A DNA stretch of 64,000 nucleotides from Kitasatospora sp. MAA19. Its GTDB lineage: Bacteria; Actinomycetota; Actinomycetes; Streptomycetales; Streptomycetaceae. Positions within the stretch are counted from its first letter, which is position 1; each line of letters begins with the position of its first letter. The position numbers were made by a program, and so were the translations under genes. Location of the stretch: positions 62,001 through 126,000 of the forward strand of contig NZ_JARXYZ010000002.1 in the NCBI RefSeq assembly GCF_029894125.1, read 5' to 3'. The notes beneath the pieces are model-generated. The model had not been told where the DNA came from and did no database searches. It saw nothing but the letters and a program-made list of their open reading frames with translations. Positions 8,439 through 18,369 of this stretch are shown piece by piece.

Positions 8439-9197
8439 ATGGGGGAGCACGGGGCCGTGGAGGACGGGGTGGTCCGGCTCACGGTGGACGAGTTGGCGGC
8501 GCGGGCCGGGGTGACGGTGCGGACGGTGCGGTTCTACGGGACGAAGGGGCTGCTGCCGCCGCCGGAGCTGGGGCCGCGCCGGGTCGGGCGGTACGGGGCG
8601 GCGCACCTGGACCGGCTGGAGCTGATCGAGGAGTTGCAGCGCCAGGGCCTGACCCTGGCGGCGATCGAGCGCTATCTGGCCCGGCTGCCGGAGGACAGCA
8701 CACCGCTGGACCTGGCGATCCACCGGGCGCTGGTGGCGTCCTGGACGCCCGGGGCGGCGGAGGAGCTGGGCCGGGCGCAGTTGGAGCGGCGGGCCGGGCG
8801 GGGGCTGTCGGAGGAGCAGGTGGAACGCCTGGTCGCGATGGGGGCGTTGGAGCGGACGGCCGATCCGGAGCTGTTCCGGGTGGATCCGGGCCTGCTGCCG
8901 CTCGGGGTGCGGATCCTGGACGTGCCGATCCCGTTGGAGACGCTGCTGGCCGCGCGGGCGGTGCTGCTGGAGCACAGCCGGGCGACGGCCCGGGAGTTGC
9001 AGCGGCTGTTCCGGGAGACGGTGTGGAAGCCGTACCGGGAGAGCGAGCCCGCGCCGGACGAGGTGGCCCGGATGAAGGCCCTGACCGACCACATCCAGCC
9101 GATGGTGGCGCAGGCCCTGGTCACGGCGTTCCAGCGCTCCCTGCGGGAGGAGCTGGGTGAGGCCGTACGGGGCACGGCCTCACCCGCCCAGGACTGA
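8439..9197 (+). CDS. MerR family transcriptional regulator
   Basis: This 252-residue protein begins with a MerR DNA-binding domain (about residues 10-85: LTVDELAARAGVTVRTVRFY, KGLLPP). A long helical effector region follows, rather than a TipAS domain. The ATG at 8439 has GGGAGG 7 nt upstream. The gene converges with the fatty-acid catabolism operon at 9201-15162 and ends 3 bp from fadB. MerR regulators control acyl-CoA catabolism in other bacteria, so it may regulate that operon; this is inferred only from position. Confidence 0.85.
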   Translation: MGEHGAVEDGVVRLTVDELAARAGVTVRTVRFYGTKGLLPPPELGPRRVGRYGAAHLDRLELIEELQRQGLTLAAIERYLARLPEDSTPLDLAIHRALVASWTPGAAEELGRAQLERRAGRGLSEEQVERLVAMGALERTADPELFRVDPGLLPLGVRILDVPIPLETLLAARAVLLEHSRATARELQRLFRETVWKPYRESEPAPDEVARMKALTDHIQPMVAQALVTAFQRSLREELGEAVRGTASPAQD

Positions 9198-9200
9198 CGG

Positions 9201-11453
9201 TCAGTCAGTGAAGGTGCGCCCCTCCGCCGCGATCCGCTCCAGCAGCGCGGGCGGCGCGAACCGTTCGCCGTAGGCGGCGGCGAGTTCGCGGGCGCGGGCC
9301 GCGAAGCCGGCCGGGCCGCCCTCGTACCCGTTGATGTACTGGAAGACGCCGCCCGTCCAGGCCGGGAAGCCGATGCCGAGGATGGAGCCCACGTTGGCGT
9401 CGGCGACCGACGTCAGCACGCCCTCCTCCAGGCAGCGCACCGAGTCCAGCGCCTCGCTGAACAGCATCCGCTCCTTGAGATCCGCCAGCGGGATCGCGAC
9501 GCCCTCGGACCCAGAGCCCTCAGGCCCAGCGCCCTCGCGCCCAGAACCCTCAAGCCCAGAACCCTCAAGCCCAGAGCCCTCCCCTCCGAAGTGCTCGCGC
9601 AGCCCCGGCCAGAGCCGCCCGCGCCGGCCGTCCTCGCCGTACTCGTAGAAGCCCGCGCCGCCGCTGCGCCCGGGGCGGCCGAACTCGTCGACCATCCGGT
9701 CGACCACCGCGTCCGCCGGGTGGGGCGTCCAGGTGCCGCCCGCGGCCTCGACCGCGCGCCGGTACTCGTCGCGGATCTTGCGCGGCAGGGTGAGGGTGAG
9801 CTCGTCCATCAGCGACAGCACCTTGGCGGGGTAGCCGGCCTGGGCGGCGGCCTGCTCGATGCTGGCCGGGTGGACGCCCTCGCCGACCATGGCGACGCCC
9901 TCGTTGAGGAACTGGCCGATGACCCGCGAGGTGAAGAAGCCGCGCGAGTCGTTGACCACGATCGGGGTCCTGTCGATCTGCCGGACCAGGTCGAAGGCGC
10001 GGGCGAGCGCCTCGTCGCCGGTCTGCGGACCGCGGATGATCTCGACCAGGCGCATCTTGTCGACCGGGGAGAAGAAGTGCAGGCCGATGAAGTCGGCGGT
10101 GCGCTCGACGCCTTCGGCGAGCAGCCCGATCGGCAGGGTGGAGGTGTTGGAGCAGAGCAGCGCGTCGGGGGCGAGGACGCCCTCGACCTCCTGGAACACC
10201 TTGTGCTTGAGCTCGGTGTTCTCGAAGACGGCCTCGATCACCGCGTCGCAGCCGGCCAGGTCGGCGGGTTCGGCGGTGGGGGTGATCAGGGCGAGCAGCG
10301 CGTCCCGCTCGGCCTCGGTGGAGCGGCCGCGGGCGATCGCCTTGTCCAGCAGCCCGGCGGAGTAGGCCTTGCCGCGCTCGGCGGCCTCGACACTCACGTC
10401 CTTGAGCACGACCTCGATGCCGGCCTTGGCGCAGGCGTAGGCGATGCCCGCGCCCATCATCCCGGCGCCGAGCACGGCGACCTTGCGGACCGGCCGCTTC
10501 TCGATGCCCTTGGGGCGTCCGGCGCCGGAGTTGACCGCCTGCATGTCGAAGAACAGCGACTGGATCATGTTCTTGCTGGTCTGCCCGCAGGCGAGCTCGG
10601 TGAAGTAGCGGGCCTCGATCGCCATCGCGGTGTCGACGTCGACCTGGGCGCCCTCCACGGCGGCGGCCAGGATGTTGCGCGGCGCCGGGTAGGGCGCGCC
10701 GTTCAGCTGCTTGCGCAGGTTGGCCGGGAAGGCGGGCAGGTTGGCGGCGAACGCCGGGGTCGAGGGGGTGCCGCCGGGGATCTTGTAGCCCTTGACGTCC
10801 CAGGGCTGGACGGCGGTCGGGTTGGCCTCGATCCAGGCCCGCGCCCGGGCGGTCAGCTCCTCGGGGGCGGTGACGAGTTCGTGCACCAGCCCGTGCTCCA
10901 GCGCTTGCGCCGGGCGGTACTGACGGCCCTGCAGGAGGAACTTCAGCAGCGCGTCGGTGATGCCGAACAGCCGGACCGTGCGGACCACTCCGCCGCCGCC
11001 CGGCAGCAGGCCGAGGGTGACCTCGGGCAGGCCGATCCGGCTGACGGGGGTGTCCAGGGCGATCCGGTGGTGGCAGGCGAGGGCGATCTCCAGACCGCCG
11101 CCGAGCGCGCTGCCGTTGACCGCGGCGACGACCGGCTTGCCGAGGGTCTCCAGCTTGCGCAGCGCCCGCTTGATCCGCAGGGACTTCTCGAAGACGGCGG
11201 CGGCGTCCTCGGGGCGGGCGGCGGAGAGCATCCGGAGGTCTCCCCCGGCGAAGAAGGTCTTCTTCCCGGAGGTGACGATCACGCCGCGCAGCTCGTCGGA
11301 GGCGGCGAGGCCGGCCAGCCGGTCGACGACGGCGTCGAAGTCGGCGGTGAAGGCCTCGTTCATGGTGTTGACGGACTGGGTGGGGTCGTCGAGGACGAGG
11401 GTGACCACGCCGTCCTGGTCCTGCTGCCAGCGGATGGTGGTGGTGTCGCTCAT
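9201..11453 (-). CDS. fadB: Bifunctional enoyl-CoA hydratase / 3-hydroxyacyl-CoA dehydrogenase
   Basis: This 750-residue protein joins an N-terminal crotonase domain (GGDLRMLSA and GSALGGGLEIAL oxyanion-hole regions) to a 3-hydroxyacyl-CoA dehydrogenase. The dehydrogenase has an NAD-binding AVLGAGMMGAGIA motif near residue 330 and a GLHFFSPVDKM segment carrying the catalytic His. It carries out the hydration and NAD-dependent oxidation steps of beta-oxidation and should work with the thiolase encoded 39 bp upstream. Near the C-terminal end it contains an insertion of five GSGLE-type pentapeptides, encoded by a 15-nt minisatellite (9502-9576), which is unusual for the family. Confidence 0.93.
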   Translation of the reverse strand: MSDTTTIRWQQDQDGVVTLVLDDPTQSVNTMNEAFTADFDAVVDRLAGLAASDELRGVIVTSGKKTFFAGGDLRMLSAARPEDAAAVFEKSLRIKRALRKLETLGKPVVAAVNGSALGGGLEIALACHHRIALDTPVSRIGLPEVTLGLLPGGGGVVRTVRLFGITDALLKFLLQGRQYRPAQALEHGLVHELVTAPEELTARARAWIEANPTAVQPWDVKGYKIPGGTPSTPAFAANLPAFPANLRKQLNGAPYPAPRNILAAAVEGAQVDVDTAMAIEARYFTELACGQTSKNMIQSLFFDMQAVNSGAGRPKGIEKRPVRKVAVLGAGMMGAGIAYACAKAGIEVVLKDVSVEAAERGKAYSAGLLDKAIARGRSTEAERDALLALITPTAEPADLAGCDAVIEAVFENTELKHKVFQEVEGVLAPDALLCSNTSTLPIGLLAEGVERTADFIGLHFFSPVDKMRLVEIIRGPQTGDEALARAFDLVRQIDRTPIVVNDSRGFFTSRVIGQFLNEGVAMVGEGVHPASIEQAAAQAGYPAKVLSLMDELTLTLPRKIRDEYRRAVEAAGGTWTPHPADAVVDRMVDEFGRPGRSGGAGFYEYGEDGRRGRLWPGLREHFGGEGSGLEGSGLEGSGREGAGPEGSGSEGVAIPLADLKERMLFSEALDSVRCLEEGVLTSVADANVGSILGIGFPAWTGGVFQYINGYEGGPAGFAARARELAAAYGERFAPPALLERIAAEGRTFTD
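9502..9576 (-). repeat. In-frame 15-nt minisatellite in fadB
   Basis: Five 15-nt copies of a CCCTCAAGCCCAGAA-type unit (plus-strand view) occupy 9502-9576. They encode a Gly/Ser/Glu-rich linker in the FadB-like protein. Copies four and five are nearly identical, which suggests recent slippage. Confidence 0.85.
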
Positions 11454-11492
11454 GAGTTCAGGGTCTCCAGGTCTACCAGGTCTACCAGCGGG

Positions 11493-12707
11493 TCAGACGC
11501 GCTCGACGATGGTGGCGACGCCCATACCGCCGCCCACGCAGAGGGTGATCAGGCCGTAGCGCAGGTCGCGCCGCTCCAACTCGTCGATCACGGTGCCGAG
11601 CAGCATCGCGCCGGTGGCGCCGAGCGGGTGGCCGAGGGCGATCGCACCGCCGTTGACGTTCACCTGGTCGTGCCGGAAGCCCAGTTCGCGGATGAAGCGC
11701 AGCGCGACCGCCGCGAAGGCCTCGTTGATCTCGACCAGGTCGATGTCGGCGGCGGTGAGCCCGGCCTTGGCGAGCGCCTTGCGGGTGGCCGGGGCGGGGC
11801 CGGTGAGCATGATGGTGGGCTCGGAGCCGGAGACGGCGGCGGAGACGATCCGGGCGCGCGGGCGCAGCCCGTACCGCTCGCCGACCTCGCGGCTGCCGAT
11901 GGCGACGAGCGCGGCGCCGTCGACGATGCCGGAGGAGTTGCCGGCGTGGTGGACGTGGTCGATGGCCTCCACCCAGTGGTACTTCTGCAGGGCGACGGCG
12001 TCGAAGCCGCCGGCCTCGCCGATGCCGGCGAAGGAGGGCTTGAGGCCGGCCAGGGTCTCGACGGTGGTGCCGGGTCGGATGAACTCGTCGCGTTCCAGCA
12101 CGACCAGGCCGTTGCGGTCGCGGACCGGGACCACCGAGCGGTCGAACAGGCCGTCCGCCTGGGCCTTGGCGGCGCGGGCCTGGGACTCGGCGGCGAAGGC
12201 GTCCACGTCGGTGCGGGAGAGGCCCTCGATGGTGGCGATCAGGTCGGCGCCGACGCCCTGCGGGACGAAGTTGGTCTCGTACGAGGTCATCGGGTCCATC
12301 GCCCAGGCGCCGCCGTCGGAGCCCATCTTGACGCGGGACATCGACTCCACGCCGCCGGCCAGGACGAGGTCCTCCCAGCCCGAACGGACCTTGGCGGCGG
12401 CCAGGTTGACGGCCTCCAGGCCGGAGGCGCAGAAGCGGTTCTCCTGGACGCCGGCCACGGTGTCGGGCAGGCCGGCCGCGATGGCCGCGATCCGGGCGAT
12501 GTCGGAGCCCTGGTCGCCGATCGGGCTGACCACGCCGAGCACGATGTCGTCGATCGCGGCGGGGTCCAAGTCCGGGAACCGGCGGCGCAGTTCGTGGATC
12601 AGACCGACGACGAGATCGATCGGCTTGGTGCCGTGCAAGGAGCCGGTGGCCTTGCCCCGGCCGCGCGGGGTGCGGATCGCGTCGTAGACGTACGCTTCGG
12701 TGGTCAC
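11493..12707 (-). CDS. fadA: Acetyl-CoA C-acyltransferase (thiolase)
   Basis: This 404-residue thiolase has the nucleophilic cysteine in [13 protein letters not shown], the active-site histidine in [15 protein letters not shown] and the second cysteine in LCVGGGMG. It performs the last step of beta-oxidation, thiolytic cleavage of 3-ketoacyl-CoA. GTG at 12707 is chosen as the start because it gives the normal [14 protein letters not shown]-terminus with AAAGG upstream; the frame is open further but meaninglessly so. It sits between the acyl-CoA dehydrogenase and fadB in one minus-strand operon. Confidence 0.93.
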   Translation of the reverse strand: MTTEAYVYDAIRTPRGRGKATGSLHGTKPIDLVVGLIHELRRRFPDLDPAAIDDIVLGVVSPIGDQGSDIARIAAIAAGLPDTVAGVQENRFCASGLEAVNLAAAKVRSGWEDLVLAGGVESMSRVKMGSDGGAWAMDPMTSYETNFVPQGVGADLIATIEGLSRTDVDAFAAESQARAAKAQADGLFDRSVVPVRDRNGLVVLERDEFIRPGTTVETLAGLKPSFAGIGEAGGFDAVALQKYHWVEAIDHVHHAGNSSGIVDGAALVAIGSREVGERYGLRPRARIVSAAVSGSEPTIMLTGPAPATRKALAKAGLTAADIDLVEINEAFAAVALRFIRELGFRHDQVNVNGGAIALGHPLGATGAMLLGTVIDELERRDLRYGLITLCVGGGMGVATIVERV

Positions 12708-12748
12708 GGTGGAAACGCCTTTCGGGGCAGGGGGTTTCGCAGGAGGTC

Positions 12749-13891
<1,143 letters not shown>

Positions 13892-13893
13892 CG

Positions 13894-15162
13894 CTACGCT
13901 CCTTGTCCTGCTTCGGATTGTCCCGCTTCGGATCGCCCTGCGTCGGATCGCCCTGCGTCGGATCGCCCCGCGTCGGTCCGTCCTGCTTGGGGCAGCCCCG
14001 CTTCGACGGGCCCCGCATCGGAGCCGAGGGACGGGACGGCCCAGTCGCGGGCCACCTCGGCGGTGTCCGCACCGGGCCGGGCCGGCGGCCGACGCAGCGT
14101 CCCGGGGGTGGCGGAGAAGCGCGGGGCGGGGGCCGGCTGGGTGACACCGTCCGCCTCGACGTAGGTGCCGCGCGCCGCCAGGTGTACGTCGGCAGCGGCC
14201 TGACGCATCGTCAGCACCGGCTCCACGCAGGCGTCCGAGCCCGCGAAGACGGCCTCCCACTCGGCCCTGGTCCGGGTGGCGAAGCGCTCGGCGATCAGGG
14301 ACCGCAGTTCGGCCCAGCGGGCCAGGTCGTACTGTCCGGGCGCGTCGGGGCCGAGGCCCAGCAGCCGGACGAACTCGGCGTAGAACTGCGGCTCCAGCGC
14401 ACCGACGGCCAGGTGCCCGCCGTCGGCCGCCCGGTAGATCGCGTAGAACGGCGCGCCGCCGTCCAGCAGGTTGGCACCCCGGCGGTCCTGCCAGTGGCCG
14501 GCCGCGAGCAATCCCCACAGCATGCTGGACAGGTGCGCCGCGCCGTCCACGATCGCGGCGTCGACGACCTGGCCGGTGCCGGTGCTCCTGGCGTGGTGCA
14601 GCCCGGCGAGCAGGCCGACGACCAGGTAGAGCGAGCCGCCCGCGTAGTCGCCCAGCAGGTTGGCCGGGATGCCGGGTGCCTCCTCGGGCCCGCCGGGGCC
14701 GGCGACCATGCCGAGCACCCCCGCCACCGCCGCGTACCCGAGGTCGTGCCCGGCACTGGCGGCGCGCGGCCCCTGCTGGCCCCACCCGGTCATCCGCCCG
14801 TAGACCAGCGCCGGGTTGCGGGCCAGGCAGTCCTGCGGCCCGACCCCGAGCCGCTCGGCGACACCGGGCCGGTAGCCCTCGATCAGCAGGTCCGCCCGCT
14901 CGACCAGGTCCAGCACCCGGGCGGGCCCCTGCGGGGACTTGAGGTCGATCAGCACCGACCGCTTGTTGCGGTTGGTGACGTCGTACGCCGGGTCGACGCC
15001 CAGCGGCGACGGGTCGGGCCGGTCCACCCGCACCACGTCGGCGCCCAGGTCGGCCAGCACCATCGCCGCGAACGGCCCCGGCCCGATCCCCGCGAGTTCG
15101 ACCACCCGGACCCCCGCCAGCGGCCCGGAGGCGGCGGCCGGCGAACTGCCTTCGTCACGCAC
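13894..15162 (-). CDS. CaiB/BaiF family CoA-transferase (racemase-like)
   Basis: This 422-residue family III CoA-transferase or alpha-methylacyl-CoA racemase-like protein has GPFAAMVLADLGADVVRVDRP-type N-terminal motifs, NRNKRS, and the conserved GHDLGYAAVAGVLGM region. It would activate or epimerise acyl-CoA substrates feeding the adjacent dehydrogenase. GTG at 15162 with AGAAGGG upstream is the likely start. The C-terminus carries tandem DAGRS/EAGQ pentapeptides from a 15-nt minisatellite, which lies outside the catalytic fold. It is the first gene of the operon ending with fadB. Confidence 0.88.
   Translation of the reverse strand: MRDEGSSPAAASGPLAGVRVVELAGIGPGPFAAMVLADLGADVVRVDRPDPSPLGVDPAYDVTNRNKRSVLIDLKSPQGPARVLDLVERADLLIEGYRPGVAERLGVGPQDCLARNPALVYGRMTGWGQQGPRAASAGHDLGYAAVAGVLGMVAGPGGPEEAPGIPANLLGDYAGGSLYLVVGLLAGLHHARSTGTGQVVDAAIVDGAAHLSSMLWGLLAAGHWQDRRGANLLDGGAPFYAIYRAADGGHLAVGALEPQFYAEFVRLLGLGPDAPGQYDLARWAELRSLIAERFATRTRAEWEAVFAGSDACVEPVLTMRQAAADVHLAARGTYVEADGVTQPAPAPRFSATPGTLRRPPARPGADTAEVARDWAVPSLGSDAGPVEAGLPQAGRTDAGRSDAGRSDAGRSEAGQSEAGQGA
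13905..13994 (-). repeat. In-frame 15-nt minisatellite at the CoA-transferase C-terminus
   Basis: About six 15-nt units (GATCGCCCTGCGTCG type on the plus strand) encode the tail repeats DAGRS, DAGRS, DAGRS, EAGQS, EAGQ. The unit length equals that of the fadB minisatellite in the same operon, but the sequence differs. Confidence 0.8.
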
Positions 15163-15210
15163 TGGCTGCGGAACCCTTCTGGGTTTGACAGTAAAGCTGT
15201 AACACTCGCG

Positions 15211-15239
15211 ATGATAGAGAAGCGACCCGCCGGTAACAA
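15211..15239 (-). promoter_or_regulatory. Promoter of the fatty-acid catabolism operon
   Basis: Reading the minus strand, TTGTTA (15234-15239) is separated by 17 bp from TATCAT (15211-15216), a good vegetative promoter. It lies about 50 bp before the CoA-transferase start codon. A partial dyad (GACAG/CTGT) lies downstream at about 15186-15202. Confidence 0.6.
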
Positions 15240-15268
15240 GACCCCCGGACCACACCCGCCGGGCGGCC

Positions 15269-15325
15269 CCGACAACTCCCGGGCAGTTGTCGGAGTAATG
15301 GCCTATGGTGCATAGCAGCCATTAC
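15269..15325. promoter_or_regulatory. Two adjacent palindromes in the divergent promoter
   Basis: CCGACAACT/AGTTGTCGG forms 9-bp arms around 7 nt (15269-15293). Immediately beside it GTAATGGC/GCCATTAC (15295-15325) encloses an inner CTATG/CATAG dyad. They lie between the CoA-transferase operon and the acetyltransferase gene. Such long perfect arms are typical of regulator binding sites; the regulator is not identified. Confidence 0.6.
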
Positions 15326-15346
15326 GAGAGCACGGGGGAACCACCC

Positions 15347-15880
15347 ATGACCGTCACCGAGCGCACGGCCCGCACGATCGTCGCGACCACCGAGCGGCTG
15401 CTGCTCACCCAGCCCCGACAGGGCGACGCCGAGGCCGTGTTCGCCGTCCACGGGGATCCGGAGACCAACCGCTACAACCCGAACGGGCCGCACCGGGACC
15501 TGGCACAGAGCCAGGAGATGCTGGACGGGTTCGTCGCCGACTGGGAGCGGGACGGCGTCGGGTACTGCACCGTCGCGACCCGGGAGGAACCGGACACGGT
15601 CATCGGCTTCGCCGGACTCTACCTCCACACGCTCGACGGCGAGCAGGTGTTCAACCTCTACTACCGCTTCCGCCCGTCGGCCTGGGGCCGGGGCTATGCC
15701 GCCGAGGCCGCCCGGGGGGCGATGGCCGAGGCGCTCCCCCGCTTCCCCGGCGTCCCGGTCGTCGCGCTGATCCACGCCGACAACCTGCCCTCCCGCCGGC
15801 TCGCCGAGCGCCTCGGGCTGGTGGCCGACCCGGACGGCCGGGTCGACCAGGAGGACCGGCTGATCCACCGAGCCGCCTGA
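15347..15880 (+). CDS. GNAT family N-acetyltransferase
   Basis: This 177-residue protein has the RimJ/RimL-type GNAT fold: TERLLLTQPRQGDAEAVF at the N-terminus, an acetyl-CoA-binding RPSAWGRGYAAEA segment (Q/RxxGxG/A type) and a C-terminal NLPSRRLAERLGL motif. It should transfer an acetyl group from acetyl-CoA to an amine or a protein N-terminus; the substrate is unknown. ATG 15347 has GGGGGAA upstream and is preferred over an in-frame upstream ATG at 15305 that lies inside the palindrome region. It diverges from the CoA-transferase operon. Confidence 0.88.
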   Translation: MTVTERTARTIVATTERLLLTQPRQGDAEAVFAVHGDPETNRYNPNGPHRDLAQSQEMLDGFVADWERDGVGYCTVATREEPDTVIGFAGLYLHTLDGEQVFNLYYRFRPSAWGRGYAAEAARGAMAEALPRFPGVPVVALIHADNLPSRRLAERLGLVADPDGRVDQEDRLIHRAA

Positions 15881-15911
15881 GCCCGGCGGCCGGGGCTTGG
15901 GCCGAGGCCGG

Positions 15912-16355
15912 TCAGAACCAGGGAGCGGCGGCCCCGGTCAGGGCCTGGAGGGCCTCGGTCAGGGCCGTAGCGGCTCCCAGGGCGCCCGTGAGCGTGAACA
16001 CGGCGCGCCTGACCCGGCCGCCGCCCTGGCCGCCCTGGCCACCTTGGCCGTCCCGGCCGTCCTCGCCCGTGTCCGGTCGGCGCTCTTCGGCGGCGGCCTG
16101 CGCCACCTCGTCGAGCGCCTGCCCGGCCACCTCCGCGTCGGCGGGCGGCAGTTCACCCGGGGCGAGCACCCGCAACTGCGCGCGCAGCGCGTCCACCGCC
16201 GCGAGCAGGGCGCGCAGTTCGGGTGCCTCGCCCGGGGCGGGGGCAGGCTGGTGGTGGGTGTACTCGGCGCGGGCGTGGCTGCCGCTCTGCACGATGCCGG
16301 TGACGTTCCCGGTGATGCTGATCCCGTGGCCGCCGTCGTTCGTCATGTCCGTCAA
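15912..16355 (-). CDS. Small motif-bearing protein, putative effector of a matched pair
   Basis: This 147-residue protein starts with a short motif HGISITGNVTGIVQSGSH (residues 10-27). A charged helical region (about 40-90) and a Gly/Asp-rich linker follow, then a hydrophobic amphipathic C-terminus (about 112-147). The neighbouring membrane protein ends with a closely matching motif, HGVQVQGDVHGVVQSGDA. The gene begins 12 bp after that gene stops, in one operon. Its two helical blocks align by eye with the small protein at 61619-61942. The core [V]-Q-x-G resembles RHIM-like amyloid motifs. No enzymatic motif is visible; an effector role is inferred. Confidence 0.8.
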   Translation of the reverse strand: MTDMTNDGGHGISITGNVTGIVQSGSHARAEYTHHQPAPAPGEAPELRALLAAVDALRAQLRVLAPGELPPADAEVAGQALDEVAQAAAEERRPDTGEDGRDGQGGQGGQGGGRVRRAVFTLTGALGAATALTEALQALTGAAAPWF

Positions 16356-16367
16356 CTCCTGTTCCGA

Positions 16368-18131
16368 TCAGTCCTGTCGGGTACTACCGACGCGCGGCGC
16401 CGGGCTGGCGAGCGGCCAGTACGACGCGCTGGCCGCGTCTCCGCTCTGCACGACGCCGTGGACGTCGCCCTGCACCTGCACGCCGTGGTTGATCACCACG
16501 CTCTGCAGCGTCCTCGCCCCGTCCGTCCGCAGCCCGTGGTCCCGCAGGCAGTCGTGGACGGCGGACACGATCCGGGCCCGGACGCTCTTCAGGAACCGCT
16601 GGACGTCCATCTCCTGGAACAGCTGCTGGTACGCGGGTTCCGCACCCAACTCCCGGACGGACAGCGTGGGCCCGTGCTCGACCAGGCGGTTCTCCCGGCA
16701 CATCCGGGCGTACCGGAGGGCGTTCCGGCCGACCGCCCGTCGGCTGCGCGCGGCGCGGCGCAGCACGCCGACCGAGCCCGCCACCAGGGCGGGCAGCGAC
16801 GCCAGCGACGCCAGGCAGAGGCCGAGCCAGTCACCCAGGTCGGCGGGCGGGGCGGCGGTGTCGATCGCGTGGTAGGCGCGGGCGATCGGCGGCAGCACGA
16901 AGGCCCTGCTCTCCAGGAAGAGCTGCCCGCCCTGGAGTTGGGCGCGCACGAACACGGTGACGACGATCTCCCCCTGCCAGCCCGCCACCCGTACCGCCAG
17001 ATAGTGCCGGAGCCGTTCCTCGGCGGCGAGGTCGACGCTGTCCACCCACCAGCACGCCGGGTCGTGCACTCCCCCGTTCAGGGCGGCGGCGCAGCGGGCC
17101 GCGTACGGGGCGAGGGCGGCGAAGGCGGTGCCCGGGCCGTGGCCGCACCAGTCGGCGGCGGGGCCGAGGCGCTTGCCGCTCTTGAACACCAGGTCGTGCA
17201 CGGCGATCCCGTGCAGGCGGTCGCCCGGGTAGGCGGGTGCGCCGACCGCGCCGAGGCGGGCGAGCTCGGTGCGCAGCCGGGCGTGCACGACCGGGACGGT
17301 CAACACCTGCTCCTGGGAGGCCGGTTGGGCCGACGGGTCGGGCCGCAGGTCGTCGGCGAAGGACCAGTGGTCGACCTCGATCCCGGCGCCGACGAAGGGC
17401 GCGTAGTCGCTGTAGACGACGTCGGGGTCGGCCTGCTGATGTGCGAGCCGCCGGTACAGCTCCTGATGGTGGTGGTCCTCGGGGACGGCCGCGCGGCCGG
17501 TGCCGAGGTCGTACAAGGTCTGTTCGAGCCGTCGACGGCCGGCGAGGGCCACCGCGAACCAGACGGCCGTCACGGCGGCGACCCACTGCCACCCGAGCGC
17601 CGGGATCGCGAGCAGCAGGCAGCCGAGGGCCAGCCAGTTGCCGGTCCGTCGACGCCCGGGCCGGTCGGACCGGATCAGCCAGGCCGCCACGAACACCAGC
17701 GGGACGGCCAGTTCCAGCAACCAGACCCGCACCAGCAGGTCGAACGCCTGCGATCCGTCGACGTTCCCTGACATCAGCACGGCGAGGATCACGCAGACCG
17801 CGAACGCTGCCGCGGCCAGCAGGACCAGCACCGCCCGCCCCACCGCCTGCCGCCGGGCGGCGTAGCACTCCTTGAGCACCGCCACCAGGTCGACCCCGGG
17901 GCTCGGCGGCGGTACCCGGTACGGGTGCTCGGCGAGCTCCTCGATCACCGCGTCCCGGAAGGCCGGGTCGAGGTGCGCCCCCGCCCGCAGGTAGGCGGTG
18001 GCGTCGCCGCGCGGCGCCCCGCTCTGGGCCTGGATGAGCTGCTGCAGCGGGTCGGACGCCGGCGGGCCGGCGGGCCTCGGGGGCAAGTGCGGCCGCCGGG
18101 GCGGCGGTAGCGGTACGGACGGCTCGGTCAT
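16368..18131 (-). CDS. Membrane protein with C-terminal pairing motif
   Basis: This 587-residue protein begins with a Pro-rich cytoplasmic segment. About four transmembrane helices follow in residues 95-200, then a long soluble region (about 210-460) and a further hydrophobic stretch. It ends in a helical tail and the motif HGVQVQGDVHGVVQSGDA around residues 549-566. The start at 18131 has GGGAGGGG upstream. I recognise no enzyme family in the soluble region. The C-terminal motif matches the N-terminal motif of the downstream small protein (15912-16355), so this is probably the membrane-anchored sensor half of a signalling pair; the stimulus is unknown. Confidence 0.82.
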   Translation of the reverse strand: MTEPSVPLPPPRRPHLPPRPAGPPASDPLQQLIQAQSGAPRGDATAYLRAGAHLDPAFRDAVIEELAEHPYRVPPPSPGVDLVAVLKECYAARRQAVGRAVLVLLAAAAFAVCVILAVLMSGNVDGSQAFDLLVRVWLLELAVPLVFVAAWLIRSDRPGRRRTGNWLALGCLLLAIPALGWQWVAAVTAVWFAVALAGRRRLEQTLYDLGTGRAAVPEDHHHQELYRRLAHQQADPDVVYSDYAPFVGAGIEVDHWSFADDLRPDPSAQPASQEQVLTVPVVHARLRTELARLGAVGAPAYPGDRLHGIAVHDLVFKSGKRLGPAADWCGHGPGTAFAALAPYAARCAAALNGGVHDPACWWVDSVDLAAEERLRHYLAVRVAGWQGEIVVTVFVRAQLQGGQLFLESRAFVLPPIARAYHAIDTAAPPADLGDWLGLCLASLASLPALVAGSVGVLRRAARSRRAVGRNALRYARMCRENRLVEHGPTLSVRELGAEPAYQQLFQEMDVQRFLKSVRARIVSAVHDCLRDHGLRTDGARTLQSVVINHGVQVQGDVHGVVQSGDAASASYWPLASPAPRVGSTRQD

Positions 18132-18200
18132 GGCGGTGTCCCCTCCCGTCGAGTGCACGCCTCGTGGGGTGTCCGTCCCGTGCGGGGTGCGCCCCGCCAG

Positions 18201-18232
18201 GACGGTGTCCCGTGCGGACGGTGTCCCGTGCG
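18201..18232. repeat. 16-bp tandem duplication upstream of the membrane protein
   Basis: GACGGTGTCCCGTGCG occurs twice in tandem at 18201-18216 and 18217-18232. Degenerate copies with CCCGTG(C/A)GG cores continue on both sides, within the 5' region of the minus-strand pair. Confidence 0.6.
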
Positions 18233-18369
18233 GCGTGTCTCCCGTGAGGTGTGTGCCCGAATCAACGAGGCTCCCCGCGCCGGGATGAGGGCCGCGGATC
18301 GAGATCCCCCCGGAGGGGGAGGGTGACCGTTCACGGGGTTGACGCGCCGACCCCGGATCCGGGGCGACC

